Shown: in pieces, positions 23,301 through 36,329 of the stretch
Layout of the letters: the number at the start of each line of letters is the position of its first letter
Position numbering within the stretch: position 1 is the stretch's first letter
Assembly: GCA_018894105.1 (NCBI GenBank)
Contig: CM032123.1
Location: forward strand, 24,963,744 to 25,027,743
Length of the DNA stretch: 64,000 nt
Source of the DNA: Jacaranda mimosifolia
Lineage: Eukaryota > Streptophyta > Magnoliopsida > Lamiales > Bignoniaceae
Direction of reading: 5' to 3'
The notes under the pieces: generated by a model
What the model saw: the letters and a program-made list of their open reading frames with translations, nothing else
The model's database searches: none
Told to the model about the DNA's origin: nothing
Made by a program: the position numbers and the translations under genes

Positions 23301-26300
23301 GAACTTAAAATTACGATGTAGAAGCAATCAATTTTCTATAATAAATATTTTTGTGTACCCTACCCCGCTGGCAATGTGCATTCAATCAAGACTTCATTCT
23401 AACATATTACCAAATCCAGTTAGAGTCATATAGAAGTGATTGCACTTACAACCAAGGGATGCAGTAACTAAGCTAAAGAGTTCAATTGGGTGGCGAGGAC
23501 CAAAACCTTGTAAAAGTACTACTAGGGTTTTTCATTTTGTTCTGATGTAGCTCTGGTAGAATTTCATGTAGGATAATTATACTCAGTTGTGCTAGAGATG
23601 TTTCATTTTTGTCAGCCCTTTATTTCTCTCTTATTTCCCAGGTGGAAATCACATACGATATGTCAAGCATGCATAATAGTATATTCAGGTGAATCCTTTA
23701 ATTTCTAATTTGTGCATAATAAAAACCTGACGCATCTTTAAGGTTTAGGAGAAAAACAAGATAAATATGAAAAGTATGCAGATGGATGCTTCCACGTATG
23801 TTTCAATGGGAAAAGATTTCCTATGAAAACCCATATTGTCCCATGTACCATTTCTCAAGGGAATTCCACCGGAACATATTTTTTGAACAATCATGAGCAA
23901 AGGGAAATAAGATTTTGAACAAACATGGTCCTATCTCAAACAGGAATTTTGCAGTTCAAAAGACACAATCTCGTTTCAACATTTTCACCCCCTTAACCAC
24001 TTAACACGTTGGTTTTTATGAGGAAACCTTATTCTCACTTCTGCTCATATTTGCATATTTTAGGGCAGTAATTTCACATTTTTGTTGGTAAGTCAACAAA
24101 AATTGCACAAAGGTGGCCCGTTTCCTTAGTAACAGCCAATTTGCATTGCCATCAGGGACGGATGCATGGGGGGCAAGCGGGGGCCATTGCCCCCCAAAAT
24201 TATGTACACTTTCCTTTTTTAATTTTTGTAATAATTCTAGTTTATATATATATATATATAATTTTTAGTAATAATTTTCCCTCCCAATATTTTATATATG
24301 TATTTTTAACTTTCATAATAATTTCTAATTTATATATATTTTTAAAATTTTAATAATAATTTTTATTAATTCTTTACTATTTTGATTGTGGAAAGTCTAA
24401 AACAAATTTTTAGGCTCAAATTTACAATTAGGTTAGATCCGTTGGAACACTTCTATTTTATTTGTATGAAAACATGTTTATAGGGATCTAATTAAAGAAA
24501 ACATTTACGACTTTATAGGAACTTACAAACAATTAAAATCTCTCTTTCTTCAATTAGATTGAGAAAAAGAGCCAAAGGTAAATGAATATTTTTTCAAAAA
24601 AAAATTTGAATTTTTCTTTGTTTTTAACGTGCATTTATCTCATCTCTTCACTTAGATTAATATATATTTTTATCTTCATTCTTTAATTTTATAACACTAG
24701 CGGTCTGTTGCACACAGTTCCCATGTGCATAAAATATTTTTGAGTAATTATTTTACTTGTACATATTCTCACATTCATTACACTAAAAATTCGTATGCAT
24801 TTAAAATGTACTTATAATGTATATTATTATGAAAATGGCAGTTACATGAAGTAAAGGTTTCATAAACTGGCATTAAAACATTGAGCTAAGGTATGAAAAG
24901 TTTTTAAATAAATGATGGTTATTTATACATATAAATTTTAGTGAATATAAAAGTAAAAAGGTAAATTTGGTATATAAAAATTTGGTATCATAACTTTCAT
25001 TTTAGACAGAAAAGAGGCTCTCTTTTTTATAGTAGTATAGATATTTTGCGTGTTTGTTTATATGCATCATAAAATATATTATCGATTTATTGTATCTTTC
25101 AATTGAAAATAATCTGTATTTGAACTTTTATATTTTATAATTTTCTCCCCCTCACAATTTCAATTCTGGATCCGTCCCTAATTACCATACTAATAACTCA
25201 ATTGTCCTGCCTCACAAAATTTTACCAGCTGAAAGGTATATCATTGACGAGATAAATATCACTCTTCCATCAAATGCAGGGGATAGATACTTTCCTCACA
25301 ACCAAATCAGCTAAAAACAGCAGATACGTAGAAAAACTGTACAAATTCACAATAGATCATCCACCAATCAATGAACATAGAAGTGTGCCCTCTCACATTG
25401 GTCAAGCAACTTCAAACCTCCTTTTGTCAACTTTGTATATAAGTAAGCTTTTGGATTGCAAAAAATATAAGAACCCAATTTCAAATTGCAAGCAGCAAAG
25501 TGGTCATCAAAGGTTGTTTTACAAGATAGCAACACTGCCAGTCAGACATGAAAACTCAGCCCCCGTTTGGATTCATTTTCAGTTTCAGTTTCAGTTTCTA
25601 GCATTTCCAAACTGGTGAAAATTAGTTATGTGATGTGATGTAAAAATGAAAATGTGTGTTGGATGAAATGTTTGGAAATGTAATGATTGTGTTGGTTTTA
25701 ATAGGTTGTAGGTGGAGAGATAGAAAAAATGAAATAGAAAGAGAAAATATATAGGTTATTCAAGAATGTGTTTTGAAAATGAAAATGATGTTGGGTGAAA
25801 ATGTGTAAAAAGTGATGTGTTTTATTTTTGGAATAGTAGAAATGTGAATATGAGGATTGGAAATGAATCCAAACGGGCTTTCAAACTTTTGTGACCAGTT
25901 ACGATAATAAACCAAATACTCCCAAAAGTACTTTTCACAATAATAAAGCTGTGAGAAAATGACTGTTTTTGGATCATCATTACATTATCCAACCAAAAGT
26001 AGTGAAAATACCTTGAACCCAGCGTTGACGCTTCTAACAGCCAGGGTTCCAATTACATCATCAGCTTCAACGCCAGGGACCTGCTCAAAATTCAACAAGA
26101 TAAATAATATGCTTCTGCTACCTTAATCATCAATAGTGAGACAATATGTTATAGCTTGTACCTCAATTACTTTGATGGACATAGCCTTGATGGATGCTTT
26201 CAAGTACTGAAGCCCCTGAACAATGGTATCTGGGGTTGGAGGCCGATTACTTTTGTAAGAGGGATATAGGGTGTGCCGAAAATTCAGACCTACAAGAAAT

Positions 26301-29300
26301 TTGACCAATCACATGTAGTTCTGCAATTATAGATAATTGGATTTCCTGAATCTTGAGTAATAAAAGTAATAAAAAATGAATTTGAGAAGGTATGGCTTTT
26401 CTAACATCTAAAGAACTGGAAAACAAAAGCAACGAAAGGTCTTGGATGATTTTGTTCAACTCTGATGATCAAAACACACTGTTTTGGTGCATCCTCCAAC
26501 AATTGACATAATAATTGAGGGGAAGAAATCTTAAACTTAAGCAATTACCAGCAATTAATATTTGATTATAAAATATTTGTTTAAGGAGTCTTTGCCAAAA
26601 TCTAAATCAATAGAATATGCTTCAAAGAAGTTCCCTTCCAGCAGGGGAAGTCAATGAATTCATGCACTAACTTTTACACATTTTAGGGGAACTTCATTGA
26701 ATTATTTATTAAATTATGGAACTTACAAACAATAAAAAGGTGTCCTTAGAATTGCAGAGGTGATACTGCCAACACCATTTATTTAATTTCACTATGTAAT
26801 TTATATGTTGGCCTTTCTCAAAAGAAATTAAGAAAATGAAGTTGTTCTATTCCTTTCCTCTATCTATTTCTTTTTTTTGCCACTTTCTTTCTGTCAGCTG
26901 GGCTGGAGATGATGCAAACATTAATAGGATTAAGTAGCCGAGATAGAATAGAAGGCTATTATCTTCAGGACAAGAAAGTAGCCTTTCAGGTCAGAAGAAT
27001 TATCTCCTAGTTGTTTGAGTCTTTTTCTTGTTGTTCACGACTAAATAATCAAAAGTATCACACAAATTGTTTCCAGTATTTTCTTTTATGTAACTTGGAA
27101 AATTTATCTTTATTTGAGTTTAATTTGGTATCTTAGAAATAAGATTGAAGCTAGTTATATATAGTCGGGAGTTTCTTTGAGTGTGAGTCTTTTGTTCCTA
27201 GCAAGAGAAGTCTACAATATTGGTGGATTTGCCTTTATCCCTGCGAGGGTAAAGCACTCTCTCTTGTCCTCCAGTCCTCATTTCTTCTTCTTTCTCATTC
27301 TCTTCTTTTTTAGCTGCATGTCTTCTACTTTTCTGGTTACTACATCCTAATTGTTTGTTCTCATGACATATTCACTATATGTAATGCGCACACCCTTCCT
27401 AACACGAGGGCTTAAGTCTAATGGCTGAAATTTATTGGTCAAAATGTGGAATATTAGAAAAGTGGACGAAAGCAGCCAATCTGCCAAAATTATAATTCAC
27501 TCTTGCCCCTAAAAATGGCAATAGCCAGCTAAAACTACAGAAAGAGAGGGAGAGTGAACAGTATACCCCCTCCATCAAGAATCAAAAGGCAAAGTTTGAA
27601 TTGACATGGAATTCTAGAGAGAGTTAAAAACATAAACTTTTCATGTATCTTTACTTTAAAGGTAGCATTTGAAAATCACTGGCAATCATGTCATTACTTC
27701 AGATGAAGGCTACTTAGGAGAGTAAATTGCTATTTTAGGAAATGGGATATAGGCTTTAAATAGAGGATGATGAAGCACAAAACATCCCATGAAAAATTGT
27801 GAAATGTCATAATTGCTCAAGTCCCCTAGCATCCAGCCACAGCTGCATTTAACCATAAGATGCCGTTCAACAATGGAAAGTATCACTACTGTGGCTACTA
27901 TGTAACAAAGAACACTTTCACCTGAAGAAAAATACCTACATCACATCACATTAACATGAAAGAAGCTCCAGTACTGAAAAAACATGTCTGAAGTTATCAT
28001 TCAAATGAAGTATAGAAGCTTAGGGCCGGTTTGGTTTTATTTTGTATTTCCATTATTTCTAAAATTTGAAAAGGTAGTTAGTGACAATGTGTTGAAAATG
28101 AGTTCGAATTTGGACAAATTGTTGGAAAAGTAATGATTATGTTGGGTTTAGTAGGTTGTAAGTAGAGAGAGAGAAGATATATAGGTTATTGGGATAAGAT
28201 ATATAAATTATTGGAGAATGTGTTTTGAGAATGAAAGGAAAATATGTCGGGTGAAAATGTGTAAAAAGTAATGTGTTTTCATTTTCAAATAGTAGAAAAT
28301 ATGAAAATGAGGTTTGAAAATGAAAACAAACGGGCCCTTAGAATCACAGACTGTTCCAGGAATGTTACTTTATCACCCTTAACTGGCATAAAGCTTATTG
28401 AAACATAAAAGAAAAATGCAGTTCTGAACCATTCTCTCAAAATCACAGGTCTAAGCCTGCAACTTCCCAATCAAAGACACACATCAGAATCAGCTCTAAA
28501 ATACTTAAGAAAGACAGAGTCTCTTTAAGGATACACATGACCTGACATAATATCATAAAGAACTTTCACCAACGAGTGACAAACCAACAGAAATGCCCCA
28601 GTTTTTGGCCGTATTATCCACCAAACTTAAGGGTTCAGTATGGAATTACTTCAGATATTACTATAGCTATTAAAATATCAGGAGATTTCAGATATTACTT
28701 AAGGATTTGGAGTATTAGGTGCAAGCCCTCCATTTTAAGATAACTGTACATTAATTAACAGTAGAAAATAAAAAATCAAATAGCATACCTTTTGCAACAA
28801 AACTTTGTTTGGATGAAAGAGAAGCATGACCATATGGAACCCCTGTAAAGGAAAACTTTGTTTTATCAAAATAGTCTTTAAGCAATTCACTCAAGCCACA
28901 CCCATCTACTTTTTTAAGACTATTCTAAAACATTCCAACTGAGAAATTCTTACAGTGGTGTTAGGGTAACCAGACTATGGATTCATAGAATTTCATACAC
29001 GAATTATATCTGAAAGTTGCTATTCTAAGTCTTCTTTAAACCCTCCCTAGTCCAGTTAGGAAGAGTAAACCTTCAGGCATGCATAAAAAGCAAACTCAAT
29101 CTTGTGCTTTCCTGAATTTTCTTGACAACTCAAGTGTAAAAACCACCAATCGCACCCATTTTAACTAGAGAATGTTCAAACCAAACAAGATGGAAAACTA
29201 ATTGCTAATTTCTGCATCAGCCATGACACAATCACCATAGAAGGAATGGTATTCAATCTCATACTTCTAAAATTTCTCTCAAATTTATACCACTAACTTT

Positions 29301-32300
29301 TTGTATCACGTCTTAACACATTCTGGGACTGAGTGTGTTTTCAAACAAGCCACAGAAGTTTGTTCCAACTTGCACAGAATAGCCCAACAAATGCATGTAC
29401 TATGATTAGCATGATTTACACCCTGGTCCAATCAAATCAAGCTCTAACATGCAGCATGATTTACAAGCCCACAGCATTTTGAACTTTGCCCACTGTTTAG
29501 GTGAGCAGGAAAGGATGTGTTAAGCTACATCCACCACATAACAATATCATCAGGATCAGTAAATTAGTCAATCCAAGTTAAAATTGGGTGCTGGTAAAGG
29601 GCAAAAATTGCAGCCAATATCACCATCTGGGCATCTCCAGTCCCCTGAGTACCAATAATCAGTCAAAATACAAACATCAGAATATTGCCAATTATTGGCT
29701 AATCGTCATGTTAAGTGAACCTTTTTGTAAATTCTATTAAGATGTACTTAATATGTTTCAACCATTACAAGGGCACATAGCATATCTCTGTTAATTTCTA
29801 ACAGATTAAAACATCAATTTCAGCCTTCTTTGTACAAAGGGACGAGAGAAAAACCATTATAGAAGTACTTATTAATCAAATTCACCGACAGGCCCCCCTT
29901 CCTCTCATTGTTAGGTCCTCAATTGAATAAATTCAACCTATAACCTGTTAAAAATGGATAAGAAAACCAATCTACATACATAGTCAAGGTCCTGAACTAA
30001 AGCTAGAATAATCTACTTCAAAGCTAAAATAACCTAGTGGAGAAAATGGGAAAAGAAAGCCCTAAAGAATGCTTGGAGCATTGTTGATAACTGACAAAAG
30101 GCGGAGAAGATAGATAATATTCACTAAAAATTTTGAAATTAGATTTGCATAGATACTAACCACTTACGTTGCATGATAATAGTTTAATGGAATGGATTAA
30201 AGATGTGTCAAACATAAAAGCAAATAAAATAAGCTGAAGTAAGGATTAAATAAAGAAATGAAGTAGGGAGAACAAAAGCCAGCAAAAGGTAAATCTTACC
30301 ATCATGGTCAAAAACCACCTGCAGGAAGTGGATAAAAGCAAAGCACAGAGGAGAAAAAAACAACTTACGTTAGAGCAGTTTCAGCAATAGTAATAGGTGA
30401 GTGCATAAAGGCACAAAACAGAAGAGAATATATACCACAAAGCTGTAAACTATGAGGTATATTTTTACCTCATGAAACTGTATTTTAGAGCGAGGTAGTA
30501 ATAGTCCTCACTCTAAAACGGTTTTTTTATTCAAACCTACACTATGTTATTTGCATAATGGAGCCTGAAATGATTACAACAACCTAAATTCATGTTTACT
30601 ATGGTGAATTTGCATTATTTATTGCCTTAAACTCCATTAGAGGACAAAGTCAACATTAGCAATGACAGAGGAAGTTTGCCAAGAACTACCCACTTAACAC
30701 TTAAATATGAAACCTTATATCTATTATTGCATCATATGCCACAGATCTACATTGCTACACAACCACTGGTTTATTACATACTTCTTGTGAGGCTAATATG
30801 TCAGGGTTCCTCCCATAAGAAAGACACCAAGCTGAACTCATCACTTTTTGCCAATTACAAATCCAGTTATTTGAGTTTAGAGTTGCAACTTCGGTTTTTT
30901 GGAAATACAGTTAAAAATATTGAACATATTTCTTTCCAGCATTCCTTCATAACGAGACTTGGCCTATTAATAATACAAATGTAATTCCATTAGGCCGCAA
31001 CTGACTGCCCTAAAACTACCAAGTGCGCTTTACCAGCCTAGTTAGGAATCAAATTATTCATAACATTGTTTTGGCTGTAAATGTGTATCATTTTGCAGAG
31101 AAAATACAGAAGTTCTGGAAAGGAACAGTAGGGGCAGAACCTAGTCTAGCAGAATGATCCAATATTTTTTGCAAGGATTTGCAATAACAAACTTGCAAGC
31201 TCCAGAGTACAAAAGTCACTATTGCATATTTTATTTCCACCTCTTTCCGTACTTCCCTGAATTTCAGTTAATTTACTTGTTTGCATTTGAAGGTGAATTT
31301 TCAACCTTCGCACGGGTTACTTATCTTCTCCAATGTTATTGTGTCTTGCCTTTTCCTTTTGTCATGTTTGAGGTGTTTGCCCCTTTGATAAAGTGACGCT
31401 CCTTCTTTGGTTTAATTTCTACTCATCCAAAACCAAACTAAAATGTGATCTACAGTCTACAGAGTCAAACCTCTGGCATGTTTGTCTTTATTCAGGGGGA
31501 GGATGAGGTAGAAACAGGCATTTTTTCTTGCATCAGGGATCACAAAGCGGACCAGAAACCAGTGTTTTTTCTTGCATCAGGGATCACTTTAGCATGTATT
31601 GAAAAGACAAATGAAAACTTCTGCTAGAGTGAGGATATAATGATATTAAAATCTAATACCATTTATCTGAAAATTAACAAGTGCGAAAACAGTAGAACTG
31701 TTATAAGTGTTCGATCACTTTACACAATAATAATCCCATAAAAAGGGAAAAAAGAAGGCATACCGCCACATGTGAAGGGATGAATTCCAAGACATCAATT
31801 ATCTGCAAGAAAGCAGTGAAGTAACTTTGAAACAATTGATCTCTAAAAAGTATTGAAGTGCGTGAGCAATGCACGAAAGCAACACATATATGATCTTTAA
31901 CCATGCCAGAATGGGTTGTCTAAGGAATCATCTTAGGTATAGTAGCTAGATTAGGTAGAATTGGAGTTCTAAACTAATTTATTTTGTCATCTTTAGAGTA
32001 GAAAGCTTATAGCATGGAGGGAAGAGAAATATCCATGGTGCAAATTCAAGATATGTCTTTCAGCACAGCAACACATAAACATCAGCATTCAATTCCCAAG
32101 AGGAAAAGCGGTATTAATGGATGCAAATAACACTTGAGGGATGCAGTTTATCCATCAGATGAAAATGATGGCATGCAAATGATGTGCTTCAGTTGCCTTG
32201 GTGAGAGAATAACACACTTAGGCAATTCATTCACATGACAAGTGGGAACATTTTGACATGTTTTGTTTGTACAAGCACATGCACACACACACGGAGAAGA

Positions 32301-35300
32301 AAACGAAGACTATAAACCAGTAGAAACTAGAAAACATGAGAAAAAGTGAAAAACAATGCTTTACCTTCTTTCATTGGATATTCAACCAACAAAAATTATA
32401 CTCAAGAAAGACAATGCATGCATAAATACAAGACACAAGAGAGCTACTAAAAACACAAGAACATAATCATCATGTCCTTTTTGTGCATAATTTCTTTTAA
32501 AGAAATTATAAGGGAAAGAAAATCAGAGAATTTTGAGTCCCTTCTGCTCATCAATTTTGCAATAAATTTGTTCGCTTATGAAACGCATTTCACATAACAT
32601 TAGAGGTGTGAGGCCCTTTAGACAACCCAAAGAAAATCATGTAATCAGTATACTTTTAACACATTGCCCTAATGTAATCACTATTAATTAATCACAAAGA
32701 GAAAGGTGAAAACATATTACAACCTAGGGGAAATTATAACTTACCAGCGACAATGCACTGAAAATAGTTAGGACCCAATCTCCATTGCCATCAGCATGCG
32801 AAAGATGACCATGATGCAATTTTGCTATCAATAAATCAGGAAATTAATCAGTTATTTGCAGAAGTATATATCAGCCAGGGCATGAAGAAAGGCAACTTGT
32901 TTCACAATAAAGAGATGACACCAAGTACCAGAACTTCAGCTAAGCCAGAATTAAACAAGTAAAGGTCTGGTAGCTAGCAATTTTTTATGCTCTTTTTATT
33001 CTGAGCCAATTTTTCTCTGTCTTATGTCTATTTCTGTGCCTCCTAAGTTACTTTATTACTTCTTCCTCGCAACTTAATATATTTCTATTTATCATAATGC
33101 TTTTCTCAGGAGTTAATATGAATCAATAATCAATATCAAGAAACAAGTGAAAATTACATCTATTTGCAACACTTCAAAGTTAATGAGCCATGGAGTACAA
33201 TATTTTTAATTTTTCATGCCTTCAGTTCTGATGCGAACATCACAAATTTGTACAAGAGAGTTTAACCTACTTAGCTACATCCGAAAGTTCAGCTCATTTC
33301 TATTGGACTGTTCTTTTTCTTCCTAAAATTATCTATTGGATTGTTCTTTTTCATTGCATGTATATGCAATGCACCTGAATGAAATTATCACTTGAGGTTC
33401 CCCTTTTTGGTTCATTTTGTACAAGAGAGAAAGTCTTGTATGCTAGTTGCATTATCAATAGAAAACTTTAAGAGCAATATAGGTTAACCTTATCCATGAT
33501 CAGCTTTATGGATATTTGAAATTACATGAAAACCTCCAAATCTTGTTCATTGAAATCAAAAGAAAGATATATAAAATTTGAATAATGTTGATCATAGCAA
33601 AATCTGGAAAGGAAAATGAGAATAAAAGTAAGAATAGCTAGAAAATAATGTTGACACCTTGCTCTGAGATACAGAGTAGAAAGATTGCACCTCTGTGTCA
33701 GGAAAGTTTTATTATCAAAGTTTAAAAAATGTAAAAGTTTTGGGTATATTTACTCCTTTTCCCTTAGATATGGCGGTTTGGGAATTACTGAGGGCATGTC
33801 ACTATTTTAAGCACCACGTACTTTTGGAAAGAAAATTGGGAAGTTTGTCATAAGTAGATTTACATAAGTTTCAAAGTTTACTAAAAGAGATCCTGAATTA
33901 ATTTCACTAAAAGGAGAAAGCTGCAAACCAACTTATACCCACTATGCTCACTAGTAAAAAAAAAATTTACTGGTATGTGCACACACTGATAGAACCAATC
34001 TTCTATCAAGGAGAATAAATCTGTCTGGTGATCACAAATCAAATAAAAGTTATGCTGCGGCTTATCACTCTAGATCTTCTTCTAACCTTCTCCAATCTAC
34101 TTATCTGCTAACCTCATCTCTTTCAATTACTTCCTCTTCTCTTCCTTAACATTGATACAGCACCCATTACCCAAGATCATTAGAAAATGAACATGATGCG
34201 ATAAACATCATACAGTAACCATTTTACAAGAAAAGCATATATCAAAAGGATCCAACTGCTGGTTTTGCATACCAAGAAGCTTGTAATATGCTCGATATAT
34301 GATTGACGTGCCATCAATAAGCATTACTCTTCCATTTGATGGACCTATGGCCGCTGATCCATCTTCACAAATGGCAGAATCAAAAAGTGTACTTTGGTTT
34401 TGAGTTTGTGCATTTTGAGTGGCTATACTGATACCACTTGAAGAGATAGGGCACACAAACTTATAGGCGCCAGAATTCAAATTACGACAGCCTATGCAGA
34501 AATCCTGATAAAAAACAAAGAATTAGACAACTAAAAGAATAGAGAGCAGAATGGCTAGATGAGTAGTGTGTGACAGTTGACACCGATTAAGCATCTACCT
34601 TTTTAAATAGGGTAGATGAAGAGTATGTCCTTTTGGGGTTTCCAAGAGTTATCAACTTGTAGCAAACCCTCTTATTTACAGAAAGATTCTTCCCACAATA
34701 AAACGTTCTCCAAAAGGCATGAATTTGTTGGTGTGGGATATGATAGCAAGCCATGAAAATATGCCAAGTTTTTGTCTTGATATTTAAGCTCTCAACCTTT
34801 CACCAAATGCATATTGGATATTGAGCATCAAGCTGCAGTTAAAATGAGCGGAATGTTAGAATTGACACCTATCAAGTAAAAGAAAATGGCATATAGAAAC
34901 ACAGCAACTAAAAGAAAATTCAATAACAACCATCACAAGATTCACAAACAATTTTTTAAAAAAAATTAAAAAAAAAGAAAGAAAAAAGAAAAAGACGCAC
35001 ACAGAGTGTTGGCAGTTCTTCTGGTCCGTATTGCTATCTTAACACGATAATAGAAATTGAATCCTTGTTTTTGCTCCAGAGTTTACTCAAATGTTTTAAG
35101 ACACAATTATTTCCAATTACAAGAAGCCCAAACTGTCAAATTATAGTTTTCATAATAATATACTATTATTATTCACCGGGAAAGACAGCCAAAAATCCAC
35201 TAAGCAGTTAGATTCAGCCAGTGTGTTTCCAGTAGTAAGCTAGTAGGAGTGCCAAGGACCCCCTGCCTCCAAATTAAATCTACACAACCAGCTAGACACA

Positions 35301-35346
35301 CAAACACAGATAGCAAGAGATGCGCTTCTGCAAACTTCTGCAACAT
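13179..35346 (-). CDS. 5'-3' exonuclease (FEN / Pol I N-terminal type), organellar-like
   Basis: Homologue of the plant stand-alone 5'-3' exonuclease family (Arabidopsis At3g52050/At1g34380 type), proteins that resemble the 5' nuclease domain of bacterial DNA polymerase I without the polymerase and are reported to act in organelle DNA maintenance. Coding exons (high to low coordinate): 34504-34273, 32824-32745, 31802-31764, 30318-30300 (19 nt), 28842-28789, 26289-26162, 26080-26012, 22649-22564, 19011-18902, 18008-17958, 15920-15862, 14592-14548, 14463-14389, 13298-13179 (stop TGA). All have GT-AG borders and join in one frame of 388 codons plus stop. Metal-binding acidic motifs are visible in order: MLIDGT, VVFDHDG, GVEADD, SPDKDF and GDKSDNIPG. 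The last is followed by a helix-hairpin region (GVEGIG) and a C-terminal helical tail ending WKKLGSQ. The basic YKSNRPPTP loop is present. The first coding exon is uncertain: ATG at 35346 to about 35308 gives the right phase but a weak donor. The roughly 70 residues before MLIDGT are not conserved and may include a transit peptide. Confidence 0.9.
15077..15412 (-). mobile_element. LINE 3' end, strongly 5'-truncated
   Basis: On the minus strand it reads the end of a LINE RNase H region ([16 protein letters not shown]), a short 3' UTR and a poly(A) tail (the T run at about 15079-15103). The 11-bp direct repeat GCATTATTTAC flanks it at 15066-15076 and 15413-15423, as expected for target-primed insertion. 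It lies in an intron of the exonuclease gene, in the same orientation. Confidence 0.85.
16236..16597. mobile_element. Tourist-like MITE 1
   Basis: 362 bp with imperfect terminal inverted repeats (GGGGCCGCTTGGATTG and the complement of CCAAACAGGCAC), flanked by TTA on both sides (16233-16235 and 16598-16600). A TWA target site and GGGCC-GTTTGG ends fit the PIF/Harbinger (Tourist) type. It is non-coding; the open frames inside are chance frames. Confidence 0.72.
16880..17388. repeat. Diverged intronic tandem duplication
   Basis: Two copies of about 245-255 bp (about 16880-17135 and 17147-17388) share AATGGAATCACCCAGTTGA, TGTTGGATAA and GTAAGCTTCTAATTC-like blocks in the same order. The second copy holds a run of about 16 C at 17241-17256 where the first has CCCTCCCTCCCTCCC. 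Confidence 0.7.
19628..21105. mobile_element. Non-autonomous DNA element with 9-bp target duplication
   Basis: 1478 bp, flanked by a perfect 9-bp direct repeat GTCTCATTT (19619-19627 and 21106-21114). The ends are A/T-GGGGTGT-like and ACACCCTA. The interior is very AT-rich, non-coding, and contains a long AAT microsatellite. A 9-bp target duplication suggests a Mutator-type element, but the terminal inverted repeat is very short, so the family is tentative. Confidence 0.6.
20328..20381. repeat. (AAT)n microsatellite
   Basis: About 17 uninterrupted AAT/TAA units inside the 1.48 kb element in the exonuclease intron. Confidence 0.95.
24153..25180. mobile_element. hAT-like non-autonomous element
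   Basis: 1028 bp with ends CAGGGACGGAT and ATCCGTCCCTA (inverted repeat with one mismatch at the tip). The flanking 8-bp repeats are ATTGCCAT (24145-24152) and ATTACCAT (25181-25188), with one difference. CAGGG/TAGGG ends and an 8-bp target site are typical of the hAT superfamily. No transposase frame is present; the interior is AT-rich. Confidence 0.72.
25559..25878. mobile_element. Tourist-like MITE 2
   Basis: 320 bp, with ends GCCCCCGTTTGGATTCATTT and the complement of AAATGAATCCAAACGGGC. The interior is clearly homologous to the MITE at 28023-28337 (shared ATATATAGGTTATT, GTGTTTTGA-AATGAAA and GTGAAAATGTGTAAAAAGT blocks). A clean 3-bp target duplication was not seen. Confidence 0.72.
28023..28337. 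mobile_element. Tourist-like MITE 3
   Basis: 315 bp flanked by TTA (28020-28022 and 28338-28340). The ends GGGCCGGTTTGG and the complement of CAAACGGGCCC are inverted repeats. Same family as 25559-25878, more distantly like 16236-16597. It sits in an intron of the exonuclease gene. Confidence 0.75.
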
Positions 35347-35429
35347 TGGGAGTAAGAAGTGGAAGATGGGCACTTAATTATCTAGTTCTTCATATCTTTT
35401 TGGTTGTTTTCTATTAATTGCACATTTGC

Positions 35430-35690
35430 ACTTTGTGAAGAAACCCTAATTGAGTAGATAGCTCAAGTAAATTAGCACACACCGACGGGCAAACCCTCAC
35501 CGGCGGCAGCTCCACCAGCTCAGTCGACCCACTGCGCCGTGTTGTTTTTCTCCCTTTTTTTATCTTATTCCGCTTCTCCACTTCTTCTTTTGAAAATTTG
35601 TTATCGGGCTAGGCCATTTCACAGGCAAATGGGCCTACTAAATTCCAAAATGTGGGCTGAGAAATGGGCCAATCCTAATTTCCCAAATAC
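35430..35690 (-). promoter_or_regulatory. Exonuclease promoter / 5' leader with Site II and telo-box motifs
   Basis: Upstream of the gene lie two AATGGGCC motifs (about 35628 and 35660) and a further GTGGGCT. These match the TCP-binding Site II element (TGGGCC/T). An AAACCCTAA telo-box is at about 35441-35449. Site II plus telo-box is a known pairing in promoters of plant genes for growth, ribosomes and organelle or DNA-replication functions. In the likely leader, two tiny upstream ORFs (ATG then a stop within a few codons) precede the ATG at 35346. No strong TATA box was seen. Confidence 0.5.
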
Positions 35691-35771
35691 TCTCTTTTTT
35701 TTTTTTTTTTTTTTTTCCTAATCAACAAATCTCAAATGCTTTGTAGAATCTAGACTTGATCTCAAACTCAA

Positions 35772-36329
35772 TGTTTGAAAAATTGGACCGTTCATTGAAT
35801 CGAAAAATTTATCGGTTCACTGGTTTTACTGTTGGTCGGACCATAATTGAATCGCAATTGAATCGTGACGTCATAATTACGAAATATATATATTTATATT
35901 ATATATTACTTAAAAGTTAATAAAATGTCAAAATATAAAACATAAAGAGCTTAAATGATATTATTTAACATTACAATCCAAATTTCACAATTCATATTAT
36001 AAATGATCACAACAATTTAAATATATCACGTCCAAAGTTTAAAGTTGAGAGTGTGTAAGTTAATTCTAAACTCTACACTAAGGCTTTTTTTGACTTTTAG
36101 ATAGCTTGTGAGGTATATCTTAACCTTCAAACTTTGTATTTAGACCAAAATTTTAAAAAAATAATAATAATTTCATTAAAAATTAAATAAAAAAACCTAT
36201 CCGGTTCAACGGTCCGACTGGCCGGTTTGAACGATTTATACAAAATAGAGCAACTTTTTTCTTCAATTTTTCAGTTTTTTGAGAAAATCGAACCGGTTCA
36301 CCGGCCGGTCCGATCCAATTTTTTAAACA
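35772..36329. mobile_element. Inverted-repeat (MITE-like) element of about 558 bp
   Basis: The ends TGTTTGAAAAATTGGACCG and the complement of CGGTCCGATCCAATTTTTTA are inverted repeats. Both subterminal regions carry GGTTCA/CCGGTT-type motifs. No clear target-site duplication was found, so the superfamily is not assigned. Confidence 0.6.

Noticed and set aside
26864..27310. Possible small LTR (TRIM) in an intron
   Set aside because: Some leader-like sequence is present, but no TG...CA ends, direct repeats or paired copy were found.
34208..34480. Stand-alone small protein on the minus strand
   Set aside because: It is exon sequence of the exonuclease running past its donor site at 34272; it has no ATG at its apparent start.
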